NCBI GenBank assembly: GCA_003508835.1
Contig: PUFA01000014.1
Location: forward strand, 2,486,501-2,550,500
Direction: 5' to 3'
Source: Eonycteris spelaea
Lineage: Eukaryota > Chordata > Mammalia > Chiroptera > Pteropodidae
Length of the DNA: 64,000 bases
The notes beneath the pieces were generated by a model. It was not told where the DNA came from. It did not search any database and saw only the letters and a list, made by a program, of their open reading frames with translations. The number at the start of each line of letters is the position of its first letter. Positions within the stretch are counted from its first letter, which is position 1. The position numbers were made by a program, and so were the translations under genes. Shown one piece after another: positions 1-12,944 of the stretch.

Positions 1-662
1 TTCAGGCTAAGAATCCCAGGCTTGATGGTAAGATTCTTTCAGTTCATTGTTTTTGGAGTACGTGATTGACTCTCTAACAATGCTGTTTAAACAGGCTTCA
101 TGATCATTCTACTGTCATTGTCACGAGTTGGTTCTTAGAGTCTGGTTGAGAACACCCTAAGCCAGTGTTACAATTATCAAGTAGTAAAGGTGTTTAGAGG
201 AACTGGGGGTGCGGAGTGGAGCTGCCAGTTGGGTTTTGACAGCCATGGTCCACTCTGCATTTTTCAAGGTCAGGGCTTGGCAGTTTCCCATGGGGTCCCA
301 CGGGTTAGGCATACGCTTATGCATGCCCCGGAGTTCTGGAAAACTGTGAGCTGCATCTCCGAGCCGCGTAGTTGGGTCGCTGAGCTGGGCTCGGTCTCTG
401 CAGGCCAGTTGTTTTCCTAGCATGTCATATGCTGTCTGTCCTTGACGCTGTAGGGCAAGCTTGATTGTGAAGCGATAGTGGGTTTACAGCTACCTTCTGC
501 TCAGAGTTTTAAGGGAGACCTAGCCATCTGCGTTGTTTCCTGGGAGGTTATGGACGTGAAGTGATGCTGCCGTGGGAGCGTGCCCGCCTGGGATATCCAG
601 ACCGTGGTGGCGTGTCACTGTCGGTCTCTGTTGTTTTTTTCCCCCCTCTTTCTTTTCTTTCT

Positions 663-868
663 AGCATTGATTGGGCACTGCATGCCAGGCATGCTTAAAG
701 TTCTTTACGTGCATTAACTACTGACTTGTTTAATTACTACGAAAGCCCTCTGAGGTCCAGAGAAGCAAGCCACTTTCGCAAGGTCACAGAGAGGAAGTGG
801 TGGAGGCAGGAACCGAACTCAGGCCTTTTGACACGAGAGCTGCTGTGCTAGCAGCCACCTGGGTCTGT
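663..868 (-). repeat. MIR SINE
   Basis: Reading + this shows the reversed MIR order: a short-interval 'gccaggcatgc' block, an 'aagttctttacgtgcatta' type block, a gaggtccagagaagc block, then 'aaggtcacagagaggaagtgg' and 'aaccgaactcagg'. These are the landmarks of the ancient tRNA-derived MIR family in antisense. Divergence is high, as expected. Confidence 0.8.
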
Positions 869-1384
869 GGCGCCTGGCCCGACGTGGCCCTCCGTGTCGG
901 TGTCGCCTCTGTCACCGGGGTGACTGCTCTTTTGCTGTTGAAAGTTGCACGGATTGCATGTCTTAAGTGGCTGCTTCTCCAGAATTCTTGCTGCTGCCGT
1001 TTCCTCCCTGCCGCCTCTGTCCTCGTTGCTGCAGAGACGGTTTCTCCTCGGCCTCTCCCCGGCCCGGGGGAGCAGTGGCCCAGGCACTGCTCACGGCCTG
1101 GCAGGAGGCCTGTGCTGCTGACAGGGTTATTAGTGATGTCATCTTCCAGTCAGGGCTGAAGACGGCTCTGTCAATATGATTTTGTGCACCGATGCTGTCA
1201 ATAAATCAGGTGGCCGATGAAAACAGTTCTCTGTAAATGATGAGTTCCGTTGTCTTTGAGGATTCCAGCCAGGTGATCAGGACTTGGAGGCCCCTTTCAC
1301 TAGCTTCCCAGAAATGATCACAGCCTCATTAGAGTCTTTTCTTAAGTGCCAGCCACAATGGCTGATGTTTCTTTGAGCCTTAGT

Positions 1385-1535
1385 TCTGTGTTAAGGGCTG
1401 TGCTGTGTTTTCAACTGACTATTGAATCGTTTTTCCTGTGAGGTAGGTCCTGTTGCTATGTCCCCCTCCCACAAGTAGCAGTTGATGGAACCAGGAATCC
1501 CAGCCACCTGAGATTAGCATTGTGTCCTGGGGGTC
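1385..1535 (-). repeat. degraded MIR-like fragment
   Basis: A gaggtaggtcctgttgctat block followed by 'aaccaggaatcccag' resembles an antisense MIR with the middle eroded. This is a weak call. Confidence 0.4.
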
Positions 1536-2714
1536 TTACTCCTGTTGGTCCTTTTATGCACACCTGACCTCCTCCTGCTGGGCTCTCTATCGCCTGTGAA
1601 AATTCCTCTTTAGGTGTTTCTGTGGGTCTTTTTAGTGCAGGTTGGTGACTATTGACCATCCACGGGCCAGTCCCCATTATTGCTAGGACTGTGTGGTCAC
1701 CTAGGCTGGGTCATCGGACACTAACCTCTGGGGAGGCGCTTAGCATCAGAGGTATTTATTAAGTGACCTTATCTTCCTCGAAGCGAGTTGAAATGACAGA
1801 TCTGGCCTCTCAGAGCAGAGGGGCCAAGGACACCGTCCCGGCCGCCTGTAAGGGCCGCCGGGGCCGGCGAGCAGTGATCAGATCCACACAGTAGTCCGTC
1901 TGTGTCAGCGAGCACGGTGAATCACGGATGTGGCGTGCCTAGGCAGACTCGACCGAGACGTCAGCACCCGGTTGGCAGTTGGGGAGCTTCGGGGAGATTC
2001 TGAAAGGAAGGAAGCGAGAGTGCTGAGTGCTGTAGTTATTCCTCTGATAGCCCTGACCCCTCTTGGTCCTCGGCAGGTGGTTTCTGTCCAGCCTCCGCAG
2101 CCTGGTTCGTCCAGTGGGGGGAGGGTTGGACGAGATGAACCGCAGGGCCTTCCCAGCAGTGACCATCCCGCGTCTCCGTCTCCGGGTGTCTGCAGCAGCT
2201 CGCCTGCTGCCGGCCGTGCTTCACTTTGTCCAGCTCCCCCCCCCCCCTTTCTCCTCCGGGCTACTCATGCGCGTGCTTTCATGGAGGTTAGAGGTGCACA
2301 TGAGCATCACCTCTCCCGTCCTGCCCTTTCCTCATTCTCTCCGCCACAGTGTCTCTGGAGGCCATGCGGTAGGTGGCCCCCGAGCTGAAATCCCCACCCC
2401 GGCCCCCCACCCTGCTGGGCGCACCTGCGACTTTAAGCTTGGGGGAAGGGGGCCACGGAGCTCGCCACCTGTCTCACCTTGAAGTGACTCCGCAGTCTTC
2501 GCTGCTTACCTTGGTCTGAGTCTTTGCTGTGCTTTGCATCTCTGGAGAAAAGCAGGTTTGTTAAAGATCACGGGGTTTTGTGATCATTAAATAATTCGGA
2601 CTGTTGACCTTTAGGTAAATACTGATTTTCTTATGTCATGGTCGTGAGAGCTTTTCCCTAGGGTTGGGGGGGAGCCAGTGTGCTCAGGGACAGAGGATAT
2701 GCCCTCTGCTTTGG

Positions 2715-2885
2715 ACTGTGATTTTCACGTTTGCTCTGGGATTTGGCGGTGTTTCTCTGGCGGAGTGGAAAAAGCAGTCGCCACAGAGTCAGAAGAGCTG
2801 ATTCGGGTTCTCATTTGGCCTCCACCTTGCTGTACGACCTTGCGCAGGTCACCACCCCGAATGTCTGGTGTCTGAAATGAGGGGT
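2715..2885 (+). repeat. MIR SINE
   Basis: Sense MIR landmarks in order: a 'cagagtcagaagagctga' block, 'attcgggttctcat', 'cttgctgtacgaccttgcg', then 'gtgtctgaaatgaggggttt'. This corresponds to the tRNA-like head and core. Confidence 0.7.
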
Positions 2886-5100
2886 TTGGACCGGGAGTCG
2901 AGTAGCCCAGGAGCCAGACCTTGCTGTCTCTGCGGCAGCAAACTCTGAATGGCCCATTGTTTTTGCTGGTTAGTTGGCTTTTTGTTGCTTCTTTCTGTAA
3001 GCATTTCCTTGGTTTGTTCAGGGGAGACCACTCGCTCGCTCCTTGACAAAAGGTCAGTATCGAGATTCCTGGTTTTCTTCTCACCTTGTAAATTTGCTCG
3101 CTTGTTTTCTTTTTTTGGCAAACAGGAACGAGCTGGGCTGTCAGGACCTGTACTTTTCGTTTGCCTGGCGGTGGCTTGCCAGGTCTCAGGCTTTTGATTT
3201 GGAAGACGTCCTGCTGGGTGGGTCTGCCAGCAGGCAGAGTCCACAGTCAAAACCACCAGGCAGGCGAGATGGCTCGCACCCTTCCCCACCTCCCTTCTCT
3301 TCCCTGCTCCGCGGCCTGTGGCCTTTCCCTTGTGCTGCAGTCTAGACCGTTCAGAGCTTCACATCCTCCCCTCCTCCCCTCTCCTTGTCTTCTCTCTTAT
3401 CTTCCCTCACCGGGTGTCTATTCCCAGACCCTCAAGGCCCTGTGTTTTCTTTTTAAAAGAGGATGTTCCAGCCGGAGGGGTCTGAAGCGGGTGGGGAGCT
3501 GTAATTTTGGATCCCAGGCGAGGCCTGCCTTCCTGGGTTCTCCGGTGATGCTGAAGCTCAGGCTTTGGCGACGACATTTAATGTTGGCCTCCTTTCCCGC
3601 CACACTGCCTCCCTCGGTTTTCCCAAGCTGGGTTTACTGTCTGTCTTTTGAAAATGATTTATCGTCTTTGTAGCAGTGTTGGAAGGAGCTTAGTTTTTGT
3701 AGGGAACAATTTTCTTCTTTATGATCAGAGCAAAGCAAAGGAGGTTCGATCGATCTTATGAGAGAATCGCTTTAGCGTAATCTCTTGGGGCTCCTCTTTT
3801 ATTTGCGCTTTTAATTTATGAACCTCCTCGCACCCTTCAGGCATCTGTGCAGCGAGCCATAAGGCCTGACATACAACGTTCAGGGCCCCTGACACACCCA
3901 GGAGCTGTTTGTTATAGGGTTCTGACACTTTGTCATATTTTGAGTTGGGTTAGGGAGTAATGTCAGCCAGTGAGTGTGTCAGAAATTGTTATTGTTTTTC
4001 CAAAGGAAAATGTCCTATTAGGTCGAATAATGAAAGCCAGTGACCATGGCAAGTAAACAGAAAGACCCCCGAGTAAGAAGACGGTAGCTGCTCTGAAACC
4101 TGTTTGGTTCTCTGTAAGGCCGTGTCATCCTCAGGGCCTAGAAAAGACCATGCAGTGAAATAGAAAGAGAGACTCAGTCTTCAAGAGCTGAGGCCAGGGC
4201 AGGGAGGAAGGAGAGAATTAGACCCCGGGAATCCCAGAGGGCCACACGGAGCTGCCGCCAGCTCGCTCCTTGATGTGTGGGTTGGTCCTTAGGGGTCGTC
4301 AGATCAGTGTCCTCTGCTGCTGCGGTGGCCGGGGGAGCGTGAAATTCACCAAGGAGACTTTTCCATGAGAATACTTCTTCTGTTTTCCTGTGCGATTCTG
4401 ACGAGCTTTAGTTCACCGAGGAAAGTAAAGCGTGTAGACAGCTCCCTCAGTGCGGGCGCAGGTGTCTTTCGGGGTGGGGTGTGGGCCGTGGCGGAGTAAA
4501 TCCGTTTCTGGGACGCGCAGACTTGTGTGAGGACAGCCCGTGGTCCTCAGTCTGCTGTCGAGGGCGCCGAGGAGAGGGAGAGTTGTGGTTTCCTGTCTGA
4601 CCTCAGAGTGTTCTGGCACTTCCTTCTGGGGAGGAAGCTCCAAACTCCCGTTCCCCCGTTTGCATTTGTTTTCGTGTTGGGCCCCCAGCCCGGACAGCGA
4701 GCGTGCCTGGGAGAAGAGGAAGCGGTATTCCTCTTAGACGGCTCTGAGCCCGGACCTGTTCTCAAAAAATGTTGACTGTCAAGGGCCAGGTTATCTTTTG
4801 AATTCTGTGATTTTTATACCTGTCCTTCCACAGGCTTGTTATATGTTTAGAAATAAGTGCGCTTGATTTGCAAAATCAAGGTTGTCATGTCATCCTTTGA
4901 AATGATTAGAGAAACGAAAATCTTTTTTTTTAAGAATTATCAAAATCTCTGCTCAATAAAGCATTCCAATTAGTATAGAATTTCTTCATTGAAAAATGAA
5001 AAAATTAAAACCTTCCTTAACACACCCAGTCCATCCGAACCACATTCTTCTCTGAATTCTGAAAGCAGTTAGTCTCTGACTTACTTTGTTCATCTCTGTT

Positions 5101-5195
5101 AAAGCATCTGTCCATCTATTCGTCTGTCCATTGCTCCTTCAGTCAGTCCATTGATGGATCGATCATCGGTCCGTCTGTCTGTCCGTCCATCATCG
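5101..5195. repeat. degenerate tetranucleotide repeat (TCCA/TCTG/TCCG)
   Basis: Repeated four-base steps built on tcca, tctg, tccg and gatc run through this segment, for example 'gtctgtctgtccgtccatc'. It is an imperfect, aged simple repeat. Confidence 0.75.
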
Positions 5196-5379
5196 GGTCA
5201 GACCTGGGATGTCCGCTGCACCCTTCAGCCCTTCCTCGTAAAGGCACACATTCGCTGAAGGGAGGGACTTGGTGCTGTGCGCCCTGGGTCCTGCCGTGCC
5301 GGACGCTCGGGCCCTCAAATGTCCATCGGTGATTAATCTCTCATGAAGCAAGTGCATCATTTTGCACTGTGGACCTCCT

Positions 5380-5440
5380 TCCTGAAACCAAACTATAAAC
5401 TCCTGAGGGCAGGAGCTCTTTTTTGTAATAAGCTCATATT
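5380..5440 (+). repeat. L2 3'-end fragment
   Basis: The block 'actataaactcctgagggc' followed by 'aggagctctttttt' resembles the conserved L2 3' end, where a 'taagctcc-gagggcaggg' motif is typical. Confidence 0.5.
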
Positions 5441-5454
5441 TTTGTTTACACTTG

Positions 5455-5625
5455 ACTATTTTCAAAACACTGGGCTGGATGGGTCTCCCGCACCTCATGG
5501 CTAAGGAAACCGCCTCCCGGAGGTTTGATGGCTGAGCAAAATAAGATCGTGGTTGCCCTGGGTCTTGAACCAGGATCTTGCAGCTCTTGTCAGTGAATGA
5601 ACTTTCTGTTACCCAGGACCATCTG
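5455..5625 (-). repeat. MIR SINE
   Basis: Antisense MIR landmarks: 'cctcatggctaaggaaac', then 'cttgaaccaggatcttgcag' and 'aactttctgttacccagg'. Moderately diverged. The spurious 192-codon minus-strand open frame at 5190-5768 runs through this and the flanking L2 piece. Confidence 0.6.
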
Positions 5626-7122
5626 AGTGTCTGGGGCTGCGCAGTTGTCATTTTATTGAGTTTAAAAAAAAAAATGTGTGGGTCGCGGTTATAATGCATA
5701 CATGGGCAAATGCAGACTCTCTTTAGAAGCTTCTTCGTCCAGTGTCTGCATTTTACAAGACATTTCAACTGTGGTACACACGTTGTTGTTATGAGTTACT
5801 GTCTTTAGAAATGACTGGAGAGGACAGATAATTTAGGAATATTTACCCATTACATCAGAAGGGCATTAATAGTACCCATTACTATTAATACTAGTGGTAT
5901 TAGCTGTTCTGGGAAAAGGTGTTGTTTATTCATAATAACCAGATAATAGCAGCGAGATTGGAGAGAAAAGCCCAGATAACATTAGGAGTGCAGGTGTGAT
6001 TATTATTTAAATGTAGTGGTGGTGGTGGGGGGAAATCTTTAAACATCAAGTTCTAAGAGCCCCTGATTTTCCGTGTGAGGCATAACCCATGTCACATCTG
6101 TGATGGCAGGTGCTCTGTGGCCATATAACCTTGGAGAAGTCAATCTTGAATTATTTATCATTGGAGTGAAATACCCTTTTGAGGGAATCATATCTTCCTT
6201 CAGTGTTAAAAATATGTTTCTATCACGTGTCATGGTGAATATTCTAGTTACATCGCACATTTCCTTTTTTACTTCTTGCCCACGCACTTGGTTAACCTTG
6301 AGGAGAAGAGAAAGGGAATTTAGGTGGTAGCTAAGTGGCACCCAGGCTCTGAGTCTCCATTTTTATACCCCCTCCCCATTTTTCCAGTTTTCTCCTTCTG
6401 TTTGGTTGCCGTGTTTTGATATTTGAGTTTAGATCTCTTTCTTTGGGGCGGGGCACTCAGGGTGGCCAAGGAGCACTGAGCCGGTGGGGCTGATAAGGTG
6501 CTTTTGTTATGCTGCAGAAAGTCAATGGTGCCCTTCCTCCCGAAGTGTCAGAGGTCTCTCTCCATCTGGCCTTCCTCACCTAGACTGGTGAAAAACAGTG
6601 ACGCCATCTGAGAATGGGATTTCTCAGAATCCCAGGGACAACAGAATGTATGTGTGAGCTGGCTCACCCAAATGCAGATGACTTCTATTGATACCTAATA
6701 TATGTAAATTTATGCTGCTTAGTTGACAAAGACAGCCTGAACAGATACTCTTCCTACGTAGTGCTGCATAACTGAAATTTTACTTTTATTGTCACAGTAG
6801 TGAAGTGCGTCAGTAGTCCTATTTTCTGCTGAATCTCTGGGACATTTCCCAGAGCTCCGAGGGCCCTCAGGGGCTCCAGCACCAGAGGTGGGAGAGTCCC
6901 TTCTCCTGGAGTGAGCATGCCGGCTCCCTGCTGACGGCCTCGCCTGTCATCTCCTGCCATCTCCCGATGTGGGGGATGCCTTGATGGAGAGCAGGTGGGA
7001 AGCGGGCAGCCAGGACAGTGAGCTGGCTTGGCAGAGAGAGGAGTTTGAGTCCAGATTTGGGGGCGCGAGACAAGGAGGAGAGCATTTTGGGAGGATAGCT
7101 ATCTTTACCTTTTCAAAATTGT

Positions 7123-7255
7123 GTTCTATGGCCATGCCACCCTGAATGTGCTCGATCCCGTCTGATCTTGGAACCTAAGCAGGGTCGGGCCTGGTTAGTC
7201 CTTGGATGGGAGACCACTTAGGAAGACCAGGTGCTGAAGCCATTAAAAAAAAAAA
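7123..7255 (+). pseudogene. 5S rRNA-derived retropseudogene (or 5S-derived SINE) with poly(A)
   Basis: Nearly the full length of 5S rRNA can be followed, from 'ctatggccatgccaccctga' to 'aggtgctgaagccatt', and then 11 A residues at 7245-7255. I estimate about 85 percent identity by eye. The internal Pol III promoter is well kept: 'cctaagcagggtcgggcctg' (box A/intermediate element) and 'ccttggatgggagacc' (box C), with only a few changes. Many differences are C to T or G to A. The A-tail suggests L1-mediated retrotransposition. A target-site duplication is not obvious. It could instead be a copy of a 5S-derived SINE, as known in pteropodid bats; one copy alone does not decide this. Confidence 0.92.
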
Positions 7256-10200
7256 TCGTGTCCTTCTCTTCCTGAGTCATCATTACCTCTCAGATTCAGA
7301 GACAAGGAATCCAGGCTGGTTCAGACATGGAAGAAGGCTTCCCTTAGTGGAGCCGGCCTTAGGGGTAGGCAGCGTGTGCTGGGGGGAACCCCACTCAGCC
7401 TTGGGGTGCCTCTGTGCTGCACTTGGCAGGTGTTCTGGGGACGCTGGACGTGGCCCAGCTCATGTCTGCAGAGGAGGGCGGGACCAGTGTGGCTGGCGTG
7501 GCTCCTGCGGGAGGGAGCCTGCTTCTTTGCTGGACCTGGAGCACGGCAGGTGTTTTGTAGCCTGGGACAAGGCCTGGTGCACCAGGACCACTCAGGAGTA
7601 TCTGTTGAGTAAATGACGAATCAGTGAGAGTGGGAGATCAGGGAGGATGTTTTAGGCCTAGGACAAAAGACCTGAATCTTGGGGGTGGGGGAGATGGGGT
7701 GCTTGGAGAAAGCTAAGACAGTGCGGGGTCCTGGAGGGCTGTGCCCACCGCATTCACCTTTAGGCTGGGGCGGAGGGGATGCCGGGCTCTGTCAGTGTGG
7801 GCCGGGACAGGAAGGAGCCTATGTGGAGGGAGGCGGGGGCCGAGCCTTGCTCTGAGGAAGGCATTGGCCGAGAAGAGCCCTGCGTCTCTGCAGGAGAGTG
7901 TCGTGTGTGTTTGCTAGTCTCCACCATTCACCCAAGGTCCTGTTCAGGCACCGGGGTGTTTAGGAATGTGACTAGAGCCCCTCTGATTTCTGGGAGTTCA
8001 CAGTTTCGCAGCGTAAACAGATGCGTAAACAAACAATTACAGTATGGGTTGATAAATGCGGTAAGATAGGCAGTTGCTACGGCAATGCCAAGTCACTCAT
8101 TACAGCCCGTGGGAGTGAACAGGCTTGCTTGCCCAGAGTCTCGTAGGGGATGAAGCAGAAGAAGTGATGGTGACATGGCACGGATGAGCCTGCCACTGTG
8201 CAGGGGTCTCAGAGAAACCGCCAGCTGAGCCCAAGGCCTGTGAGGTCTCCGGAACCAGCAAGAGAAACCCGGCCCACAACTCATTCCCCAGAGGGTGGTC
8301 CTACAGCCAGATTGCCAGGAGCTCTCCCTGGGTAGACCCAGCCTGGGGGCGGGGAGGGAGGCGGGGCTGGCCGGGTTCTGCAGAAAACCGAGATGCTGCG
8401 TGTGGTCCCGCATCATTCCAGCTACTTGGCAAAGAGGTTTTTCCTGTCTTCTACCCTGGTTAGAGGCAGGGCAGGTGTGGGGAAAACAGAGGACCTTTCC
8501 CCCCCTTGAGGGAGGTTCTCGGGGAGCGGCTGCATCTTCTAACCACTGGGAGACCTCCTCCAGTCAGCTCAGACAGGCATGCTAGGGTTTTGCGGTGAAG
8601 CAGCAGCGACCCGTGCCGGCCGCCAAGCCCAGGTGCGGGGCCGGGGTCTTGTGGGGCGAGGCCGTCGTGCTGCGTGAGCGAGGCCCTCGGCTTGTTGCAC
8701 GTGGTAGGGGACAGGGCATTGTCCTGCCTGACAGCGCGAGAACCTGCCCATTGCCAGAGAGGGCCCGGCCCGCTGCCCGGCCTCGGGTTGGTCTGTGGTT
8801 ATGCGCTGGTCACTTTCGCTGTCCGCTTCCTTCCCTTTTCTCCTGCCAGCTTGGGCGAGAGCATTTCCCCTTCTTGCCAGCAGGAGAGATGGTCCCCTGT
8901 TGGGGTTTTCTAGGTACGTCTGCCCCTCCCATCCCCCTGGCCAGGACTGGTAGCCTCCAGGGAGCAGGTGTGTCTCTCTTTGACCCCTGCCTGGGTTTGC
9001 AGGCTGGCTGTCTGCTTCTCCCTAATGGAGCTCCTTGGTCCAGGGGACCTACTCCGGAGTTATATGAGGTCTCATCTAATTTTGAGCCCCAGTTTTAATG
9101 GGCATCTGGTGTGGTAGAAATAGCCTGGGCTTTATACACACTTGGGTTTCAGTCAAGAACTGGGCCTGCTTAGCAAATGAGTGAATGGTTATTTGTGTCA
9201 CAAAGCTGCCTCCTCCTGGAGGCCGAGCCTCCGCCTCGTACCCCCTTCAGACACCTGGATGCTGACCTGCTTCTGTCTACGGCTGCCCTCTGCCCACTCC
9301 TGCCGCCTCTCGCCTGTCCGAGGGCCTTGTCCTAGCTTGTAGACACCTCTGACGCAGCGGGCCTGCCGTCTACCTGGACCGCAGGTGTGCCCAGGGCCCA
9401 CGCTCCGGATCTCCATGCTGGCTCTGCTGACCGACCCTTCTGCCTGGCGCTGCGCGCTCCGTGTTCTAGCATCTCAGTCGCCACCGTTGGGGGCAGGGGA
9501 CGGTTGGTTTCAGTCTGTCCTCCAGCAGCCTTGCCCTTTCTTGCTGCTGGTGAGAGTCGAGGAGGCTGTGCCCAGCCCTGCCCAAGCTGTCCCCGCTCCG
9601 GACCCAGGACTGCCTTTGGGAGGTGGCATCGGCTTGCCTCTGGTTGGTTAACTAGTCCTCGAATCCCTGACGCTCTGACCCCTCCGTCTCCATTCCTACA
9701 GTTGCAATTCCTACCCCTGTCATTTGTCAGCTGGATTATCCAACAGCCTCTGTGCTGGCTGCAGTGAGGGAGACCGTCCTCAGACAGAGATCTGGCCTTT
9801 AACTTGGGCGTCAGAACCCGTCCATGGCTCCCCTTTGAGCTAATGACCAGGCGCTGGGCCCGGGCCCTGGGTGAGCCGGCCTTGCCTGCCTGTCCAGTCC
9901 GTCTCTCGCTCTCCCACTGGCCACACTCAGCGTGTCACCGTCCTTTCATTGAATGTCATTCCTGTGCTGGGGGAGTCCCTTGCTCTGCATCTTGTCTCTG
10001 CTTCTCCTGTGAAGTTCATCTGGAGCAGCCTGTGCCGGAGGCATTGTGACACTCCTGACTCCTAGGAGCCCCGTGCTGCCTCCCAGGGCTAGCCGTCAGC
10101 ACGGGCCCTGGCCCCAGGGAGCCGTGCTCTTCATCAGACTGTGCTCCTCTGGAGCTCCGGGACCTCGCGGACGCCGTCAGCGCCCTGCATTCTATTCACT

Positions 10201-10384
10201 GAAGGAGTTAACGTTGCTGGTGGCCCTCTGAGGCCACCCTCACCTTTCTGGAGGGGAAGCCCTTTGAGGAGGGGCCCCATCCGGCCATGCGGCCTTCCAT
10301 GGGCAGGCACATCAGGTGCTTCTGATTCAGAACCTTCGCCCAGCCATTCCTCTGTCCACAGCCATCTCCTCTTCCAGGCAATCC

Positions 10385-10680
10385 GCATGGCTCATGCCTT
10401 GACCTCTCTGAAACAGCACCCATCAAGAGGCCCGCACAGATCCCCATTTAACCCAGCTCCCTGCTGCCCGTCTCTTCCCCACAGCGCGTCTGGCCACCTC
10501 ACCTTGCATGTGATTTACTTGTTACGGCTTTTTCTGTCTCCCCTCCCCCCACACTGGACCGTAAGCTCCACAGAGGTGGGATTTTTGACTCTTTTTATGC
10601 AGTGAAGCATCCCCGGCCCCCAGAATTGGGCCTGACACACAGGCCACGCACGGCGCGTGTTGCTGCATAAATGACACTGG
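10385..10680 (+). repeat. L2 3' region
   Basis: Sense L2 landmarks: 'ttgacctctctgaaacagca', 'gtgatttacttgttacgg', 'tggaccgtaagctccacaga', then 'gaattgggcctgacacacag' and 'tgctgcataaatgac'. This is the usual order at the end of L2 elements. Confidence 0.75.
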
Positions 10681-11619
10681 CCAGCGGGTGCGGCTGAGCG
10701 TGCAGACACTGGCGTTCCTGGCTGGCAGACACCTTGCTGCTCTGGCTATAGGGAAGAGACTGGATTCTCAGAAGCTAGTGTTTGCAAAGCTGCATTAGTA
10801 AGTGAAGATCCTTAAAAACGTAGGAAGCTGTTTGGATGGCTCCGTCCTTCAGGGAGCGCACTGGTGACCTTGTGCGAAGGGTTTGCCCTTGTTCTCCGGA
10901 GGAGGGGACTCCGGGTGTTGGTGTGGGGCCGGCTGCAGTCTCGCTCTGAGTCCATCCAGCAGGGCTCCGAGGCTCACCTGTGTATTTCCAGTTCCTACTT
11001 GTTAGGGTCGGGGACGCCTTCAGTCTGTGCTCCCTATTTTTTTTTCTTTTACTCAGTGGAACCAAAGTAGTTCACAATAGAGAGATTCAGAGAAGAGGCT
11101 TTGGACTGAGTCATCTGATTATTGTCCAGGAGGGCTGGGAGGTTAACCCCCCAGGGCTGCTTTGTGATAGCCATCTTGTCTCTCTGATCATTGTAATTCC
11201 TTCATTATAATGAAGGCTGGTATTATGTTAGGACTTTGAAGAGTCTATCAGATAGTGAATGAATTGAGAAGCCATGGTTACCACCTGCCCTTTCACCCCG
11301 TTTCCAGTTCGCAGTGTAATCCTGTGGGAATTTATTTACTAGTTAAGGCCTGCAAGATAAACATACCCAGGACGGAAATCCAGATTATAGGGTTATCTTG
11401 ATGAGGCTTTTATGGTTTTTGTGCTTTTTCCTTTTGTAGTTCTTTAGTGTTGATAAATCTCTTTTCAGAAACAAGTTTTTATAAGTTCTTTTAGAGTCCA
11501 CTCTTTTAGTTACACTTCTGAAATTTGCACGGTGACCAGGACCAGTGTGCTTTTCAAGAATGCAGAGATGGATGAGGGCGGTCTGTTCCCGGGAGGAGCT
11601 TATGTGATTCCTTAGCTCA

Positions 11620-12080
11620 AACAGTTGGACCTGGATTCAAATACCGATTTCACTGATTAATACCTGTATGGCCACGGGCAAGTAGGCTCACTTCCTTGTT
11701 TTTATTTAACGAATCCTGACATGACGAACGCTTGCTATGTGCCAGGCACTAAGTGCCTGACAAAAGTTAAATGTATCCAATCCTGTGACAGCCCTGTGGG
11801 TCCGCACGCTGTCGACCCTGCTTTGGTAGAGGAAACGCAGCCTCAGATTCAGTAACTTTCCCAGGGTGTCTCGGCGAGCAGTGAAGCTGGAGTCTCTGCC
11901 CCAGCCTCTGACCTGAGTCCACGCTTTTCATCATGACTCTTTCTGTGTCACCTCCCAGGTTTCTGAGCTCGAGCTTCCTAAACCCATAGCCCAGGAGAAC
12001 CGATAATACTGTCTAGGTCCTCACCTGGCGTGAGAATTAAATGAGAAAACGTGTAGTCCAGAGCCTGTGACATGGGAGGC
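11620..12080 (+). repeat. MIR SINE, split by a second MIR
   Basis: The first half (about 11620-11700: 'ttggacctggattcaaatac', 'gccacgggcaagtaggctca') and the second half (about 11940-12080: 'cgataatactgtctagg', 'gtgagaattaaatgagaaaa', 'agagcctgtgaca') are both sense MIR. Together they form one element interrupted by an antisense MIR at about 11701-11935. Confidence 0.65.
11701..11935 (-). repeat. MIR SINE inserted in another MIR
   Basis: Antisense landmarks are clear: 'gcttgctatgtgccaggcac', 'gacagccctgtggg', 'tagaggaaacgcagcctcag', 'taactttcccagggtgtctc' and 'ctgacctgagtccac'. The flanks are the two halves of a sense MIR, so this copy is the younger insertion. Confidence 0.75.
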
Positions 12081-12944
12081 TCACGGCAGCTGGCGCTGCT
12101 CCTACAGTCTAGTGGATTCGAGGTGGCGTGCTGAGCCGTCCTTGCAGAGATTGCTTCCTGTGGGGGGGCACTAGGAAGCCCGTGTAGGGGAAGGGGGCCG
12201 GCATGACTCACTGGCTGTGAAGCAGGCACCGTCCAGAAGCTGGGCCCTGATCCGTAAGGAAGCCCAGGGCGTGACGAGATGCAGGAAGATGGATTGTTTC
12301 ACGGGTCCGGCTGAGCAGGGGAGGGAGTGACATCACCGGCTGGTCAGCCCCTCTAGGGCCAGGTGTCATAGGGCCCCGCCAGAGCCCACATCCGCCCTGG
12401 CCCATGCTTTATTAGCTCTGCATGTTGTCTTTTTGTTCTCTCTTTAGAAAATTTCTCCCACACCTTCCTTCCAGTGGATTTCTAGAAATACCCTGTTTTT
12501 CATGACTCACTGATAGGACACATCCTGTTTGGGGAAGTGTTGAGAGAGGAACTTACTCGTAGTGGTGAGGGGTACTGGTGGGGGAATGCTCTGCTTTTCT
12601 GCTTCTCCGCCCCCTGGAAAAGCCCAGCCCCCCACACTGCCTCGAATCTGTCACCCCCATGAGCCAAATTTCTCCAGATATGTTGTTTGACCGCCTTGAC
12701 CTGATGCAGCGCCCGCTGGAATTTTCCATCTTCTGTTGGAGGCGGGCATCTGTGCGCGGCTATGGAGTGACTAATGATGGAATTAATCAAGTGAGAGCCG
12801 GGGCCTGGAGCTTTGAACCTGATTGAGTTGGATGAGCCTTTGAAGCAGGCAGATGGCCCGTCGTCATGCGTCCCAGGGTGGCGCGATGGAGCGCGTGCCA
12901 GGTGCCCTGGACAGCCGCTCCGCGGGTTCGCAGAGGCGTCCGAT

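Noticed and set aside
5190..5768. 192-codon open frame on the minus strand
   Set aside because: It runs through MIR and L2 fragments and a tetranucleotide repeat, and the protein has no recognisable domain.
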